Positions 16,189-25,957 of a DNA stretch of 64,000 bases are shown one piece after another (within the stretch, counting starts at the first letter, position 1; each line of letters begins with the position of its first letter). The notes beneath the pieces were generated by a model. The model was not told the origin of the DNA, ran no database searches, and saw only the letters and a program-made list of their open reading frames with translations. The translations under genes were made by a program, and so were the position numbers. The stretch comes from Clostridia bacterium (GTDB lineage: Bacteria; Bacillota; Clostridia; Oscillospirales; Acutalibacteraceae), in NCBI GenBank assembly GCA_017549565.1, contig JAFYUI010000026.1, positions 1-64,000 of the forward strand. Direction: 5' to 3'.

Positions 16189-16968
16189 ATGAAAAAAATT
16201 ATTGCTATTGCCCTTATGGCACTTATGCTTATCGGCTGCTTCGCAGGTTGCACCGGTACAAAGAAATTGTTGGTTGCTACCAACGCAGAATTTGAACCCT
16301 TTGAAAGCTTAACCGCTGACGGCGAATTCGTTGGCTTCGATATCGACCTTATGAACGCTATCGCTGAAAAGATGGGTTATGAAGTACAATATGAAAATAT
16401 GGAATTTGACGGCGTTGTTGCTGCTGTTTCAAACGGCACTACCGACCTTGCAATTTCAGGTCTTACCATTAACGCTGGCCGTTCAAAGTATGTAAACTTC
16501 TCTAACCCTTATTACAGCGGCGCTGCTCAAGTTCTTATCGTTGGCAAGAATGATACATACTACACCGGCACTGACAAGACAACACTTGATACTCAGCTTA
16601 AGGGTCAAAGCATTGGCGTTTGCTCAGGTTACACCGGCGAATTCTATGCAAAAGGCGACGAAGACTGGGGCTTTAAAGCTATTGAAGGCGCTAATGTAAA
16701 GATTTATGAAAACATTTCGCTTGCTATTGCTGACCTTAAAGCAGGCAACATCAATGCAATTATTATGGACGATTCAGTTGCTAAGGAAGCTGCTGCTGCT
16801 AACGATAAGGTTGCTAAAGTAATCGATGTTCCGCTTACTGTTGAAGAATATGGCATTGCTATTGACAAAACAAACAAAGAACTTAAAGAAAAAGTTGACG
16901 CTGCCCTCGCTGAACTTGTTGAAGACGGCACTGTTGATAAACTTCTTGAAAAATATGATTTAAAATAA
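16189..16968 (+). CDS. Polar amino acid ABC transporter, substrate-binding lipoprotein
   Basis: The 259-residue extracytoplasmic solute-binding protein has a lipoprotein signal (lipobox FAGC near residue 21) and the family 3 fold: LLVATNAEFEPFESL, FVGFDIDLMNAIAEKMGY, VSNGTTDLAISGLTIN, IGVCSGYTGEFYAKG and NAIIMDDSVAKEAA. It captures an amino acid for the permease and ATPase encoded next. The exact ligand (arginine, lysine, histidine or cystine type) cannot be read from sequence; ARG-box-like sites upstream favour a basic amino acid. A terminator separates it from the permease gene, allowing excess binding protein. Confidence 0.95.
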   Translation: MKKIIAIALMALMLIGCFAGCTGTKKLLVATNAEFEPFESLTADGEFVGFDIDLMNAIAEKMGYEVQYENMEFDGVVAAVSNGTTDLAISGLTINAGRSKYVNFSNPYYSGAAQVLIVGKNDTYYTGTDKTTLDTQLKGQSIGVCSGYTGEFYAKGDEDWGFKAIEGANVKIYENISLAIADLKAGNINAIIMDDSVAKEAAAANDKVAKVIDVPLTVEEYGIAIDKTNKELKEKVDAALAELVEDGTVDKLLEKYDLK

Positions 16969-16980
16969 TTTAAAAACTGA

Positions 16981-17016
16981 CAAAGCACCGTCGGTAAAGG
17001 CGGTGCTTTGTTTTTC
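16981..17016 (+). terminator. Intra-operon terminator/attenuator
   Basis: CAAAGCACCG...CGGTGCTTTG stem followed by TTTTT, between the binding-protein and permease genes. Partial read-through would set the stoichiometry of the transporter. Confidence 0.8.
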
Positions 17017-17043
17017 TGATTTTATTAAAGGTTGTGTTAAAAC

Positions 17044-17748
17044 TTGTTTGACAATTTTTTTGAAATTTTTTACGACATTTTTATTGTAAATAAAGCATAC
17101 AAGCTTATGATTGAAGGCTTAGTATATACCCTTGTTATTGCAGTTTTTGCTGTATTATTAGGTGTAATACTCGGTGCGTTATTGGCAGTTTGCAAGGTTA
17201 TTCCCCAAAAAAATATTATCGCTAAATTCTTTAACGGTGTTGCTAATGTATATATCACTGTTTTCCGCGGCACACCGGTTATGGTACAGCTTTTACTTTT
17301 CTATTTCGGTATCTTTTCTCGTTCAATGCGCGGTTTTGAACATAAGGCCTTAATTATTGCAATTTTAGTTTTCGGTCTTAATAGTGCCGCTTATGTTGCC
17401 GAAATTATCCGTTCGGGTATTTTATCTATTGATAAAGGCCAAATGGAAGCCGGCCGTTCGCTTGGCTTTACATATTCACAAACAATGATGAAAATTATTT
17501 TACCCCAAGCAATTAAAAACATTTTACCGGCTCTCGGTAACGAATTTATTGTTATGATTAAAGAAACATCTGTTGCGGGCTTTATTACTGTTTTCGACCT
17601 AACCCGTGCTACCCGTTCTATCGTTGCCGACTATTATAACCCCTTTGTTCCCTATTTCACTTTGGCGGTTGTGTATTTGGTGCTTGTAATGATATTTACA
17701 TTTATATTAAATATTTTTGAAAAGAGGTTGAGAAAGAGTGACCACTAA
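17044..17748 (+). CDS. Polar amino acid ABC transporter, permease
   Basis: The 234-residue HisM/GlnP-type inner-membrane permease has about five transmembrane helices and the EAA-loop motif ([26 protein letters not shown]). [16 protein letters not shown] is the typical N-terminal signature. The start is TTG with AAAGG about ten bases upstream. The gene overlaps the ATPase gene by 11 bases, consistent with coupled synthesis. Confidence 0.95.
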   Translation: MFDNFFEIFYDIFIVNKAYKLMIEGLVYTLVIAVFAVLLGVILGALLAVCKVIPQKNIIAKFFNGVANVYITVFRGTPVMVQLLLFYFGIFSRSMRGFEHKALIIAILVFGLNSAAYVAEIIRSGILSIDKGQMEAGRSLGFTYSQTMMKIILPQAIKNILPALGNEFIVMIKETSVAGFITVFDLTRATRSIVADYYNPFVPYFTLAVVYLVLVMIFTFILNIFEKRLRKSDH

Positions 17749-18478
17749 TGATGTTTTAATTAAAGTTGAAGGTTTGGAAAAATCCTTTGGCGAAAATGCA
17801 GTTTTAAAAGGTATTGACACCGAAATTAAACGCGGTGAAGTGGTTTGCATTATCGGTGCTTCGGGCAGCGGTAAATCAACCTTTTTGCGTTGCCTCAACC
17901 TTTTGGAAGAGCCAACAGGCGGTAAAATTTTCTTTAATGATGTTGATATTACCGACCCTAAAACCGATATTAACCTTCACCGTCAAAAAATGGGAATGGT
18001 TTTTCAACAGTTTAACCTTTTCCCACATATGACCGTTCTTAAAAATATGACTATTGCGCCAATTAAAGTTTTAGGCATTTCAAAAGAAGAGGCCGAAGAC
18101 CGCGCAATGAAACTTTTGGAACGTGTTGGTCTTGCTGACAGGGCCGATTCCTACCCATCACAATTATCGGGCGGTCAAAAACAACGTGTGGCTATTGTTC
18201 GTGCACTTTGTATGCAACCCGATGTTATGCTGTTTGACGAGCCCACTTCAGCTCTTGACCCCGAAATGGTTGGCGAGGTTTTAGATGTTATGAAGCAGCT
18301 TGCCAAGGAAGGCATGACAATGGCAGTTGTAACACACGAAATGGGCTTTGCCCGTGAAGTTTCCGACCGTGTTTTCTTTATTGATGAAGGCATTATTATG
18401 GAAGAAGGTTCACCCGAAGAAGTATTCGGTAATCCCAAATCCCCTCGCCTTCAAGACTTTTTAAGCAAGGTTATATAA
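17738..18478 (+). CDS. Polar amino acid ABC transporter, ATP-binding protein
   Basis: The 246-residue GlnQ/HisP-type ATPase has Walker [11 protein letters not shown]-loop [11 protein letters not shown], signature LSGGQKQRV, Walker [13 protein letters not shown] and the H-loop VTHEMGFA. It powers import with the permease and binding protein upstream. It starts with GTG inside the permease gene. A strong terminator follows. Confidence 0.97.
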   Translation: MTTNDVLIKVEGLEKSFGENAVLKGIDTEIKRGEVVCIIGASGSGKSTFLRCLNLLEEPTGGKIFFNDVDITDPKTDINLHRQKMGMVFQQFNLFPHMTVLKNMTIAPIKVLGISKEEAEDRAMKLLERVGLADRADSYPSQLSGGQKQRVAIVRALCMQPDVMLFDEPTSALDPEMVGEVLDVMKQLAKEGMTMAVVTHEMGFAREVSDRVFFIDEGIIMEEGSPEEVFGNPKSPRLQDFLSKVI

Positions 18479-18483
18479 AAATT

Positions 18484-18518
18484 AAAAGTTCTCATTCACT
18501 GAATGAGAACTTTTTTTT
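18484..18518 (+). terminator. Terminator of the ABC transporter operon
   Basis: GTTCTCATTC-ACT-GAATGAGAAC followed by eight T residues; the A-rich 5' flank may also serve the convergent gene. Confidence 0.9.
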
Positions 18519-19044
18519 ATTTAAAAAACTTTTTAAGCTTTGGCTGTACTCTATAAAAATAAAATATAGCCATTTTTGAAATTGTAATATCATAAACCAC
18601 AAAGACAGGATTTGCAACCGCCAAAACAATATAAACGGTGTATTTACCGAAATCGTTAGTGTCACTTAAATTAACGCCAAAAAGCTTTGCAATAAAGCTG
18701 TAAACCAAAATCACAACTGCGTTAAATACAACAATTTTAATAGGCCATTCAAAAAATGGCTTGTTTATACGCTCTATAACGGCTTTAAGTATTGGGTAAT
18801 ATCCAAGCAAGAAGACATACATAAGCATTGCTTCGGGCTCACATAAGAGCACAGTAAGTACAGCAGAAACTATATAAGCCGAAACCGCCCATTTATTCCC
18901 CAACTCTAACAGCACAACCATAATACAAAGCCCCGCAAAAGCAGGCACGGCATAGGTTAAATAAGGAAAATATGCCGTTAACATTATAACAACTGCCAAA
19001 GCCGACATTAAAGCGCAAAGGGTAACTTTATTTGTATGTTTCAT
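18517..19044 (-). CDS. Polytopic membrane protein of unknown function
   Basis: The 175-residue protein has five to six hydrophobic segments with a Lys/Arg-rich C-terminal tail (YRVQPKLKKFFK). An N-terminal TLCALMSALAVVIMLTAYFP stretch is reminiscent of ECF-type or core-component small membrane proteins. I know similar uncharacterised proteins from Clostridia but no function. Its ATG directly abuts the stop codon of the J-domain gene, so the two are co-translated. Confidence 0.75.
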   Translation of the reverse strand: MKHTNKVTLCALMSALAVVIMLTAYFPYLTYAVPAFAGLCIMVVLLELGNKWAVSAYIVSAVLTVLLCEPEAMLMYVFLLGYYPILKAVIERINKPFFEWPIKIVVFNAVVILVYSFIAKLFGVNLSDTNDFGKYTVYIVLAVANPVFVVYDITISKMAIFYFYRVQPKLKKFFK

Positions 19045-19659
19045 TTAACGGCACCCAAAGCAAGAACAAACATTGCCGCCCATCATTTCACAGCAACAGT
19101 CGGCACAAATAAGTGTTTGACACATATCACAAGCATCACAGTCGCCGCCACGGTTATAGGTGCGGTATGGGTTGTGTTGTTGGCGCGATGCCTGGCGTTG
19201 CGCGTTGTTTACGGCGTTACGGTATTCGGGGTTGGAGGGGTCCATACGAGAAGCCGTTGCAAAGCTTGTAAATGCCTGGTCAAACCAACCGCGGCGATAA
19301 AGCACCGTACCATTTAAAAAATACCATTCGGCATTGCGGTTTTGAACGGGCACACCATCTAAAATTTCTTGTGCCTCTTCAAGTCGGTTTTGGTTTATAA
19401 GCTGGCGAATTTCGGGAAAATTGGTGGGACCGTTATTCGTTCTGCCATAACCTGTGCCCTTATTACCTGAACGGCGGGATGCCATAATAGAATCGTATGC
19501 CTCGTTAATTTCCTGCATTTTATCCTCGGCCAAATCGGCAAGTGGGTTGTCGCCGTAATTATCGGGATGATATTTTCTTGCCAAATTTCTATAAGCAGTT
19601 TTTATTTCCTCATCGGTTGCGTTGCGGTCAATGCCTAAAATTTGATATGGGTCTTTCAT
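19045..19659 (-). CDS. J-domain protein with TPR-like middle and Cys-rich tail
   Basis: The 204-residue protein opens with a J domain (1-65) with the HPD tripeptide at residues 31-33, which would stimulate an Hsp70 ATPase. A TPR-like helical segment follows (about 85-150, [24 protein letters not shown]). The tail holds eleven cysteines in 32 residues ([20 protein letters not shown] and CSCFGC), suggesting metal binding. It lacks the G/F and CxxCxGxG regions of DnaJ, so it is a specialised type III co-chaperone. It overlaps the DUF5685 gene by four bases (ATGA). Confidence 0.9.
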   Translation of the reverse strand: MKDPYQILGIDRNATDEEIKTAYRNLARKYHPDNYGDNPLADLAEDKMQEINEAYDSIMASRRSGNKGTGYGRTNNGPTNFPEIRQLINQNRLEEAQEILDGVPVQNRNAEWYFLNGTVLYRRGWFDQAFTSFATASRMDPSNPEYRNAVNNAQRQASRQQHNPYRTYNRGGDCDACDMCQTLICADCCCEMMGGNVCSCFGCR

Positions 19660-20480
19660 TTATTAGTCTCCTTTAAAAATGTTTCTTCAAGTCCTAAATA
19701 AAGTATATTACCTAATATGTTTTTATATTTTTTTATGTCTAAAAGTTCAAATGCCTTACATGCTTCGTTAATAGAAAAATATAATTGTTGTGAAATGAGT
19801 TCTTTTTGGTTTTCACGCTGTTTTAAGGGGTTAAACGATTTATGCTTTATGTCATCATCTAAATCACAATAAGCATCAATTAAGTAAATATATCGCCCAA
19901 TGCAGTAACCAAGGCGGTCAAGGACACGCTTTTGAGCGTTATCATCACTAAGTTCCATAAGCAGTGCCGACAGCATTTTCGCCGTTGGGTCAGCCGCCAT
20001 ATCTAAATCACAGTTAGGACTTTTTTCTGCTATGGTTTGCGAAGTAATATATTCAGACAAAATTTCATCGATTTGCGGATATTTTTTTGCCGCTTTTTTG
20101 TATGGTGCTTTAAAAAAAGGCTTTGCAATAACAAACCCAAGCTTTTTTAAGCCTTTTTCATCATTGATATTATCAAGCACCTTATAATAATTAAGCATTA
20201 CAGCCGTTGCGGCGGGAAGTTTTATATCATCATCATTTTTGCAAAATATACATTTTTTAAGCGGATTAAAAACACAGTGCTTTCGCTCAACTGCATCGCA
20301 CTCATCTTTAAGTGCCATATTTAAAAGTGCTAAAAAAGTAAAATCATAGCTTAAAGTAAAGCGTGAAAGCAGGCTGTATTCCCTGCCCATTGTTTTACAA
20401 AGCGAACAGTAAACCGCCTTGTAAAACTCATATTCTTTTACCTTTAAGTCGCCTTTTGAGGCACGAATATAACCAAACAA
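19656..20480 (-). CDS. DUF5685 family protein
   Basis: The protein matches DUF5685: [20 protein letters not shown] at the start, [44 protein letters not shown] and [20 protein letters not shown]. Conserved Cys pairs and an Asp-rich segment in an all-helical protein suggest metal or diphosphate binding, but no activity is known. I prefer the TTG at 20478-20480 because AAAGGGGTG lies just upstream and family members begin at the FGY motif; an ATG seven codons earlier is the alternative. The gene heads a three-gene unit with the J-domain protein and the membrane protein. Confidence 0.85.
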   Translation of the reverse strand: MFGYIRASKGDLKVKEYEFYKAVYCSLCKTMGREYSLLSRFTLSYDFTFLALLNMALKDECDAVERKHCVFNPLKKCIFCKNDDDIKLPAATAVMLNYYKVLDNINDEKGLKKLGFVIAKPFFKAPYKKAAKKYPQIDEILSEYITSQTIAEKSPNCDLDMAADPTAKMLSALLMELSDDNAQKRVLDRLGYCIGRYIYLIDAYCDLDDDIKHKSFNPLKQRENQKELISQQLYFSINEACKAFELLDIKKYKNILGNILYLGLEETFLKETNK

Positions 20481-20541
20481 GAAAACACCCCTTTCTTTCA
20501 TTTTAGCTTTAAAGTTTTAAAATTAGTGAATAATGTGTTAA

Positions 20542-23379
20542 TTATAACACACTTTTAAGAAATTTACCCGTATAAGATTGCTCGCAAGCGGCAACCTGCT
20601 CGGGTGTGCCTGTGCAAACAACTGTACCGCCCTTTGTACCGCCTTCGGGCCCTAAATCTATGATATAGTCGGCGGTTTTAATAACATCAAGGTTGTGCTC
20701 AATAACCAAAACAGTATTACCCGCATCGGTAAAGCGTTGCAAAACCTCAATAAGCTTGTGAACATCGGCTGTGTGAAGCCCTGTTGTCGGCTCGTCCAAA
20801 ATATAAATAGTTTTGCCTGTTGAACGCTTTGAAAGCTCGGTCGCAAGCTTAACACGCTGTGCCTCACCACCCGAAAGTGTTGTAGCGGGCTGACCGATTT
20901 TAACATAGCCAAGACCAACATCACAAAGCGTTTTTAATTTGCGGTGAATTTTTGGGATATTTTCAAAGAAATACATACCCTCTTCAATAGTCATTTCTAA
21001 AACATCATAAATGCTTTTACCTTTATATTTTACATTAAGCGTTTCACGGTTAAATCGTGTACCGCCGCAAACCTCACAAGGCACATAAATATCGGGCAAA
21101 AAGTGCATTTCAATTTTTATAATACCATCGCCCTGACAGGCCTCACAGCGACCGCCCTTAACATTAAAGGAAAATCGCCCTGCGTTATAGCCATGCATTT
21201 TGGCATCCTTTGTGGCGGCAAAAAGCTCACGAATATCATTAAACACACCTGTATAGGTTGCTGGGTTGGAGCGTGGTGTACGGCCAATGGGTGCTTGGTC
21301 AATGCAAATAACCTTATCAAGATTTTCAACACCCAAAACCGATTTATATTCACCCGCAATGGTTTTAGCACCGTTTAATTTGTTAGCCAAAACCTTATAA
21401 ATAATATCATTTACAAGTGAAGACTTACCACTGCCTGAAACACCTGTTACACAGGTAAAGGTGCCAAGCGGAATTTTAACATCAACTTTTTTAAGGTTGT
21501 TTTCGGCAGCACCCTTAATAACAAGCGACTGACCGTTACCCTTGCGGCGTTCTTTGGGCACAGGCACACATTTTCTGCCAAAAAGATAGTCAGAGGTTAG
21601 CGAATTTTCACATTTTTCAAGGTCGGAAAGATTGCCCGAAAATACAACCTTGCCACCGTGAATACCCGCACCCGGGCCAATATCTAAAATATGGTCGGCG
21701 GCACGCATTGTGTCCTCATCGTGCTCAACAACAATTACTGTATTACCTAAATCGCGCAGTCGCTTTAAAGTGGCAATTAAGCGCTCGTTATCGCGTTGGT
21801 GAAGACCAATGCTTGGCTCATCAAGAATATATAAAACACCCATTAAGGATGAGCCAATTTGGGTTGCTAAACGAATACGCTGACTTTCACCGCCCGACAA
21901 AGTACCCGCCGAACGAGAAAGGTTTAAATATTCAAGCCCAACGCTTTGCAAAAATGTTAAACGCTCACGAATTTCCTTTAAAATTGGCTTTGCTATCATA
22001 CCATCACGCTGACCAAATGATAACGAGTTAATAAATTCAAGCTCGTCATCGATGGACATATCGCAAAATTCAATAATATTTTTGCCCCCAACCGTAACCG
22101 CCAAAAATTCGGGCTTTAAGCGTTTGCCGCCACAAACCTCGCAAGACGATTCAGTCATTAAGCTTTCAATTTCATTTCGTGAATAATCACTGGTTGTGTT
22201 TTTATAACGGCGTTCAAGGTTATTTACAACACCCTCAAATTCGCTGTAATAGGTGCCACCGCCAAAGTCGGTATTTCGCACCAACTTAATTTTTTCACCC
22301 TTTGTGCCGTATAAAACGGCATTTTGCGCCGCTTTTGGAATGTCCCTCCAAGGTGTATTTATATCAAAATTAAACCTTTCGGCAATGGCGCGGTAATACA
22401 TTTCGGCAATGGTTGAAGCATCGGGGTTAAACCAACTATTTACACCCCAACCCGACGCCTTAATTGCACCTTCAAGCAACGAAAGTGAATCATCGCTGAT
22501 TAAAAGCTTTGGGTTAACCTTCATAAACATACCGATGCCCATACAGTGTGGACAAGCGCCCATGGGGTTATTAAAGGAAAACATTGTGGGTGTTAATTCG
22601 GGTATGCTAATGCCGTGCTCCTCACATGCATAGGTTTGTGAAAATTTAAGCTCTTCCCCACCGATAACATCAACCGCAACCAAACCGCCCGACAAATTAA
22701 CGGCGGTTTCAATACTGTCACTCAAACGGGACTGAATTTCATCCTTAATAACAAGTCGGTCAACAATAATTTCAATAATGTGTTTTTTATTTTTTTCAAG
22801 CTTAATTTCTTCCGAAAGGTCGTAAGTAATGCCGTCAATTCTCGCCCTTACATAACCTTGTTTACGGGCGTGTTCAAGCTCTTTAATATGCTCACCCTTG
22901 CGGTTCACAACAGTAGGTGCTAAAATTTGAATTTTACTGCCATGTTCTAATTTCATTACGGTGTCAACAATTTGGTCGGTTGTTTGCTGACTAATTTCTT
23001 TACCGCAAACAGGACAATGTGGAACACCCACACGAGCATATAAAAGGCGCAAATAGTCGTAAATTTCGGTAACTGTACCAACAGTTGAACGCGGGTTTTT
23101 AGAGGTTGTTTTTTGGTCAATAGAAATTGCGGGTGAAAGCCCTTCAATAACCTCTACATTCGGTTTTTCCATTTGCCCCAAAAACTGACGGGCATAGGAT
23201 GAAAGCGATTCAACATAACGGCGCTGACCTTCGGCATAAATGGTGTCAAATGCCAATGAAGATTTACCGCTGCCCGAAAGCCCCGTAAAAACAATAAGCT
23301 TGTCACGGGGTATTTCAACATCAATATTTTTAAGGTTGTGCTCGTTCGCACCTTTAATAATAATTTTGTCAGAAGCCAA
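20542..23379 (-). CDS. uvrA: Excinuclease ABC subunit A
   Basis: UvrA recognises bulky DNA lesions and loads UvrB in nucleotide excision repair. The 945-residue length is standard. Both ABC modules are intact (Walker [10 protein letters not shown] near residues 33-41 and GVSGSGKSS in the second half; signatures LSGGESQRI and LSGGEAQRV), and zinc-finger cysteines are present ([33 protein letters not shown]). It follows uvrB by three bases. Confidence 0.98.
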   Translation of the reverse strand: MASDKIIIKGANEHNLKNIDVEIPRDKLIVFTGLSGSGKSSLAFDTIYAEGQRRYVESLSSYARQFLGQMEKPNVEVIEGLSPAISIDQKTTSKNPRSTVGTVTEIYDYLRLLYARVGVPHCPVCGKEISQQTTDQIVDTVMKLEHGSKIQILAPTVVNRKGEHIKELEHARKQGYVRARIDGITYDLSEEIKLEKNKKHIIEIIVDRLVIKDEIQSRLSDSIETAVNLSGGLVAVDVIGGEELKFSQTYACEEHGISIPELTPTMFSFNNPMGACPHCMGIGMFMKVNPKLLISDDSLSLLEGAIKASGWGVNSWFNPDASTIAEMYYRAIAERFNFDINTPWRDIPKAAQNAVLYGTKGEKIKLVRNTDFGGGTYYSEFEGVVNNLERRYKNTTSDYSRNEIESLMTESSCEVCGGKRLKPEFLAVTVGGKNIIEFCDMSIDDELEFINSLSFGQRDGMIAKPILKEIRERLTFLQSVGLEYLNLSRSAGTLSGGESQRIRLATQIGSSLMGVLYILDEPSIGLHQRDNERLIATLKRLRDLGNTVIVVEHDEDTMRAADHILDIGPGAGIHGGKVVFSGNLSDLEKCENSLTSDYLFGRKCVPVPKERRKGNGQSLVIKGAAENNLKKVDVKIPLGTFTCVTGVSGSGKSSLVNDIIYKVLANKLNGAKTIAGEYKSVLGVENLDKVICIDQAPIGRTPRSNPATYTGVFNDIRELFAATKDAKMHGYNAGRFSFNVKGGRCEACQGDGIIKIEMHFLPDIYVPCEVCGGTRFNRETLNVKYKGKSIYDVLEMTIEEGMYFFENIPKIHRKLKTLCDVGLGYVKIGQPATTLSGGEAQRVKLATELSKRSTGKTIYILDEPTTGLHTADVHKLIEVLQRFTDAGNTVLVIEHNLDVIKTADYIIDLGPEGGTKGGTVVCTGTPEQVAACEQSYTGKFLKSVL

Positions 23380-23382
23380 CGC

Positions 23383-25338
23383 TTACTTTCCCTCTCTTAA
23401 TTCGTTAATTTTATCACGCAGCTTTGCGGCATATTCAAATTCCAAAATCTTGGCGGCTTGCTTCATTTCTGCGGTAAGTCGTTTGATTTCGGCCTCGCGC
23501 TGTGCACGGCTTAAATTCTTAACAGGCAAATCCTTAACCTTGCTACCAATTTCAAGCACATCGCGGACATCTTTTATAATAGTTTTCGGCACGATGCCGT
23601 TTTTAAGATTATATTCGTTTTGAATTGCTCGTCGGCGCTCGGTTTCTCGAATTGCATTTTCCATCGAGCGTGTAACCGAATCGGCATACATTATAACGGT
23701 ACCCTCGGCATTACGGGCGGCACGGCCTATGGTTTGCACAAGCGAGGTTTCACTTCGCAAAAAGCCCTCCTTATCGGCATCCAAAATCGCCACAAGCGAT
23801 ACCTCCGGTATGTCCAACCCCTCACGCAAAAGATTGATACCAACCAAAACATCAAAATCACCAAGTCGCAAACCGCGGATAATTTCCATACGCTCGATAG
23901 TGTCAACATCATGGTGCATATACCGCACCTTAATGCCCGCTTGGTTTAAATATTCAGTTAAATTTTCCGCCATTTTTTTGGTGAGAGTTGTCACTAAAAC
24001 ACGCTGCTTTTTAGTAATTCTATCGTTAATTTCGCTTATTAGGTCATCAATTTGTCCGTCCGTTGGTCTAACCGATATTTCAGGGTCTAAAAGCCCTGTC
24101 GGGCGGATAACCTGCTCTACAATTTGGGTTGCCTTTTCCTTTTCAAAGTCACCTGGTGTTGCTGAAACAAACACCGCTTGGTTTATGTGACTGTAAAATT
24201 CATCAAAATTAAGTGGGCGGTTATCAAAAGCGGATGGCAAACGAAAGCCGTATTCCACCAAATTTTCCTTTCGCGCCCTATCACCGCCGTACATACCACG
24301 AACTTGTGGTAATGTAACGTGTGATTCGTCAACAAAGAGCACAAAATCATCGGGGAAATAGTCAAGCAAAGTTGACGGCACACTTCCCTTTGGTCTGCGC
24401 GCCATAACACGCGAATAGTTTTCAATACCCTTACAGGTGCCGATTTCTCTTAACATTTCAACATCATATTTGGTGCGCTGGCGAATACGCTGTGCTTCAA
24501 TTAACTTTTCGTTTTCTAAAAAGAATTTTACACGCTCTTCCATTTCGTCTAAAATTTCTTTAAGTGCGTCCTTCATTTTATCCTGCGGCACAATATAATG
24601 TGATGCGGGGTAAATTGCCACATGTGACAAAACCGCCTTAACCTCGCCCGTTAGGGTGTTGATTTCGCATATTCTGTCAATTTCATCGCCAAAAAATTCC
24701 ACACGAATAGCATTTTCCATTGAATAAGCGGGAAAAATTTCCACCGTGTCGCCACGAACACGGAACTTATTGCGAACAAAGTTTATATCATTGCGTTCAT
24801 ATTGCAAATCAACAAGCTTTGCAATAAGCTCATCTCTCGATTTTTCCATACCTTGACGGAGCGATATAACCATACTGCGATAGTCAATAGGGTTACCGAG
24901 CGAATATATGCAAGAAACCGATGCGACAATTATAACATCTCGCCTTTCGGAAAGTGCACAAGTTGCACTGTGTCGAAGCTTGTCAATTTCATCATTTATA
25001 GCACTGTCTTTTTCAATATAAGTGTCACTACCCGGTAAATACGCTTCGGGCTGATAATAATCATAATAGGATACAAAATATTCAACCGCATTTTCAGGGA
25101 AGAATTCTTTAAATTCCGAACATAACTGTGCGGCGAGAGTTTTGTTATGAGCGAGAACAAGCGTTGGACGGTTTACTTTTTCGATAATATTCGCCATTGT
25201 AAAGGTCTTACCACTGCCTGTAACACCTAATAAAACCTGTTCCTTATCGCCACGGTACAAACCATCAACCAATTGCTTAATTGCGTCAGGTTGGTCACCC
25301 GTTGGCTTGTATTGGCTTTTTAAAACAAACTTGTCCAC
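23383..25338 (-). CDS. uvrB: Excinuclease ABC subunit B
   Basis: UvrB is the damage-verifying helicase-like subunit of nucleotide excision repair. The 651-residue protein has Walker [10 protein letters not shown], the beta-hairpin region [20 protein letters not shown], motif II VDESH, motif [11 protein letters not shown] and a C-terminal UVR domain ([17 protein letters not shown]). Translation starts at GTG with GAGGTGA upstream. The first gene of the uvrBA operon. Confidence 0.98.
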   Translation of the reverse strand: MDKFVLKSQYKPTGDQPDAIKQLVDGLYRGDKEQVLLGVTGSGKTFTMANIIEKVNRPTLVLAHNKTLAAQLCSEFKEFFPENAVEYFVSYYDYYQPEAYLPGSDTYIEKDSAINDEIDKLRHSATCALSERRDVIIVASVSCIYSLGNPIDYRSMVISLRQGMEKSRDELIAKLVDLQYERNDINFVRNKFRVRGDTVEIFPAYSMENAIRVEFFGDEIDRICEINTLTGEVKAVLSHVAIYPASHYIVPQDKMKDALKEILDEMEERVKFFLENEKLIEAQRIRQRTKYDVEMLREIGTCKGIENYSRVMARRPKGSVPSTLLDYFPDDFVLFVDESHVTLPQVRGMYGGDRARKENLVEYGFRLPSAFDNRPLNFDEFYSHINQAVFVSATPGDFEKEKATQIVEQVIRPTGLLDPEISVRPTDGQIDDLISEINDRITKKQRVLVTTLTKKMAENLTEYLNQAGIKVRYMHHDVDTIERMEIIRGLRLGDFDVLVGINLLREGLDIPEVSLVAILDADKEGFLRSETSLVQTIGRAARNAEGTVIMYADSVTRSMENAIRETERRRAIQNEYNLKNGIVPKTIIKDVRDVLEIGSKVKDLPVKNLSRAQREAEIKRLTAEMKQAAKILEFEYAAKLRDKINELREGK

Positions 25339-25373
25339 GCACTCACCTCATTTGCATAAATTTCTACAAATAT

Positions 25374-25402
25374 ATTATACCACAAAACATTTGATAAGTA
25401 AA
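25374..25402 (-). promoter_or_regulatory. Promoter of uvrBA
   Basis: On the minus strand TTTACT (25397-25402), 17 nt, TATAAT (25374-25379). No clear LexA box was recognised by eye. Confidence 0.55.
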
Positions 25403-25433
25403 CAAATATCACTATAAATATAGCAAAATGATA

Positions 25434-25462
25434 TTGAAAAAATATTTTTAGTATGATATTAT
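25434..25462 (+). promoter_or_regulatory. Promoter upstream of the zinc-ribbon/acyl operon
   Basis: TTGAAA (25434-25439), 17 nt, TATTAT (25457-25462), followed by the AGGAGG of the zinc-ribbon gene. It may drive the acyl-transfer genes up to 30.8 kb. Confidence 0.65.
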
Positions 25463-25491
25463 TAAATAAATATATATTAGGAGGAATCCCC

Positions 25492-25938
25492 ATGAAAATT
25501 TGCACTAATTGTCGTAACGTATCAAATGATGATAATATGAACTTTTGCCCATTGTGTGGTGCACCACTTGCAGCCCTTCAACCCGCACCCCAACCTGAAG
25601 TTAATCAGTTCTATGCTGAAGAAAACTATCCAAAACCATCACTTGGTTTGAAAATCACCGGAATGGCACTTTCAATAACAGGATTTTCTTTCTTACTTCT
25701 TGGCTTTTTCTACACACTTATTGGGCCTATGGAAGAAGGCGTGGCTTTTGGTATGGCTTTTGCATTTTCACTTTTATTCTTACCACTTTGCATTGTGGGT
25801 ATGGTGCTTTCAAACAAATGCCAAAATGCAGGCGATAATTCCGCATTCAGCCGTCTTGGCAAAATTTTCGGTTTAATTGGCATTATTATTGCCGCGGTTT
25901 CAATGTTTATTGGCTTTGTTTCATTGGCAGCAATTTAA
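25492..25938 (+). CDS. Zinc-ribbon membrane protein
   Basis: The 148-residue protein starts with a zinc ribbon (CTNC...CPLCG, residues 3-25), a short Pro/Gln linker and three transmembrane helices (about 50-75, 85-108, 122-145) of a DUF4190-like kind. The ATG at 25492 has AGGAGG at the right distance; an upstream in-frame ATG has none. It lies 19 bases ahead of the ligase-ACP gene. A second zinc-ribbon membrane protein lies at 29820-30143, so the acyl genes are bracketed by two of them. Function unknown. Confidence 0.75.
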   Translation: MKICTNCRNVSNDDNMNFCPLCGAPLAALQPAPQPEVNQFYAEENYPKPSLGLKITGMALSITGFSFLLLGFFYTLIGPMEEGVAFGMAFAFSLLFLPLCIVGMVLSNKCQNAGDNSAFSRLGKIFGLIGIIIAAVSMFIGFVSLAAI

Positions 25939-25957
25939 TCTTTAAGGAATTTTTATA

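Noticed and set aside
18517..19044. Calling the membrane protein an ECF transporter S component
   Set aside because: The resemblance is limited to hydrophobic pattern; no vitamin riboswitch or EcfAT genes are nearby.
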